A stretch of DNA of 64,000 nt from Gordonia mangrovi (lineage in GTDB: Bacteria > Actinomycetota > Actinomycetes > Mycobacteriales > Mycobacteriaceae): assembly GCF_024734075.1 (NCBI RefSeq), contig NZ_CP102850.1:2356001-2420000 (forward strand). Reading direction: 5' to 3'. Below the pieces are notes generated by a model. That model saw only the letters and a list, made by a program, of their open reading frames with translations, was not told the origin of the DNA and did not search any database. This document shows, in pieces, positions 63,974 to 64,000 of the stretch (position 1 is the first letter of the stretch; every line of letters starts with the position of its first letter). Position numbers and translations under genes: made by a program.

Positions 63974-64000
63974 GTGAACTGGCAAGTGGTTCGGCAAGTC
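63974..64000 (+). CDS. Possible start of a truncated gene
   Basis: GTG at 63974 opens nine codons to the window end (MNWQVVRQV), with AAGGAG at 63961-63966. Nothing more can be said; in relatives a second mycolyltransferase-type gene often follows here. Confidence 0.25.

Overview
The window reads as chromosome from a high-GC, mycolic-acid-containing actinobacterium of the Gordonia/Rhodococcus/Mycobacterium group. Diagnostic genes are the arabinogalactan set (glf, glfT2, a PAP2 phosphatase, ubiA, aftB) followed by an antigen-85-type mycolyltransferase, plus IdeR-type iron control and a DUF222/13E12 HNH gene. From memory, the gene order largely follows the M. tuberculosis Rv3804c-Rv3843c block, which supports one conserved chromosomal backbone carrying inserted blocks. 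My impression is Gordonia, but the genus cannot be proved from sequence reading alone.

Layout: 1-3.2 kb, rhodanese, DUF4328-type membrane protein, GDPD and DUF5926. 3.2-8.7 kb, ferritin bfrB, an LCP ligase, an AurF-type diiron oxygenase with a DUF4873 partner, a CPBP protease and a HugZ-like DUF2470 protein under an IdeR box. 8.8-14.8 kb, pheA, a histidine phosphatase, a zincin, a septum-formation protein, an ankyrin protein, serS and a DMT transporter. 14.8-20.3 kb, a secreted protein, a TetR regulator, an MBL-Rieske protein, two tandem PlsC acyltransferases and a HAD phosphatase.

20.4-33.1 kb is an inserted defence island. A complete type I restriction-modification operon (hsdM, hsdS, hsdR) has extra members: an upstream HTH protein that looks like a methyltransferase without catalytic motifs joined to a target-recognition-like tail, an AlbA_2/ATPase gene broken by a one-base frameshift, and an unknown last gene. 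Facing away is a pair encoding a coiled-coil, nuclease-like protein and a zinc-ribbon protein. A 40-bp near-perfect palindrome sits between the two arms and is the obvious candidate operator. A DUF222 HNH gene marks the right edge.

34.8-51.5 kb is envelope-related: a PGRP amidase, an MHS transporter, a lipoprotein, then an iniA/iniC-like pair of dynamin GTPases with a membrane-anchored Hsp70, two leaderless calcium-binding-repeat proteins around an FHA-ABC exporter, an acidic protein, an ECF sigma factor and a SpoIID-domain protein. 51.5-55.5 kb holds a GAF-ANTAR regulator and a tightly overlapping four-gene cassette (glycosyltransferase, acyl-CoA-dehydrogenase-like, PIG-L deacetylase, methyltransferase) whose product is unknown. 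55.7-63.8 kb is the arabinogalactan operon and the mycolyltransferase, the latter preceded by a perfect CRP/GlxR site and followed by a strong terminator.
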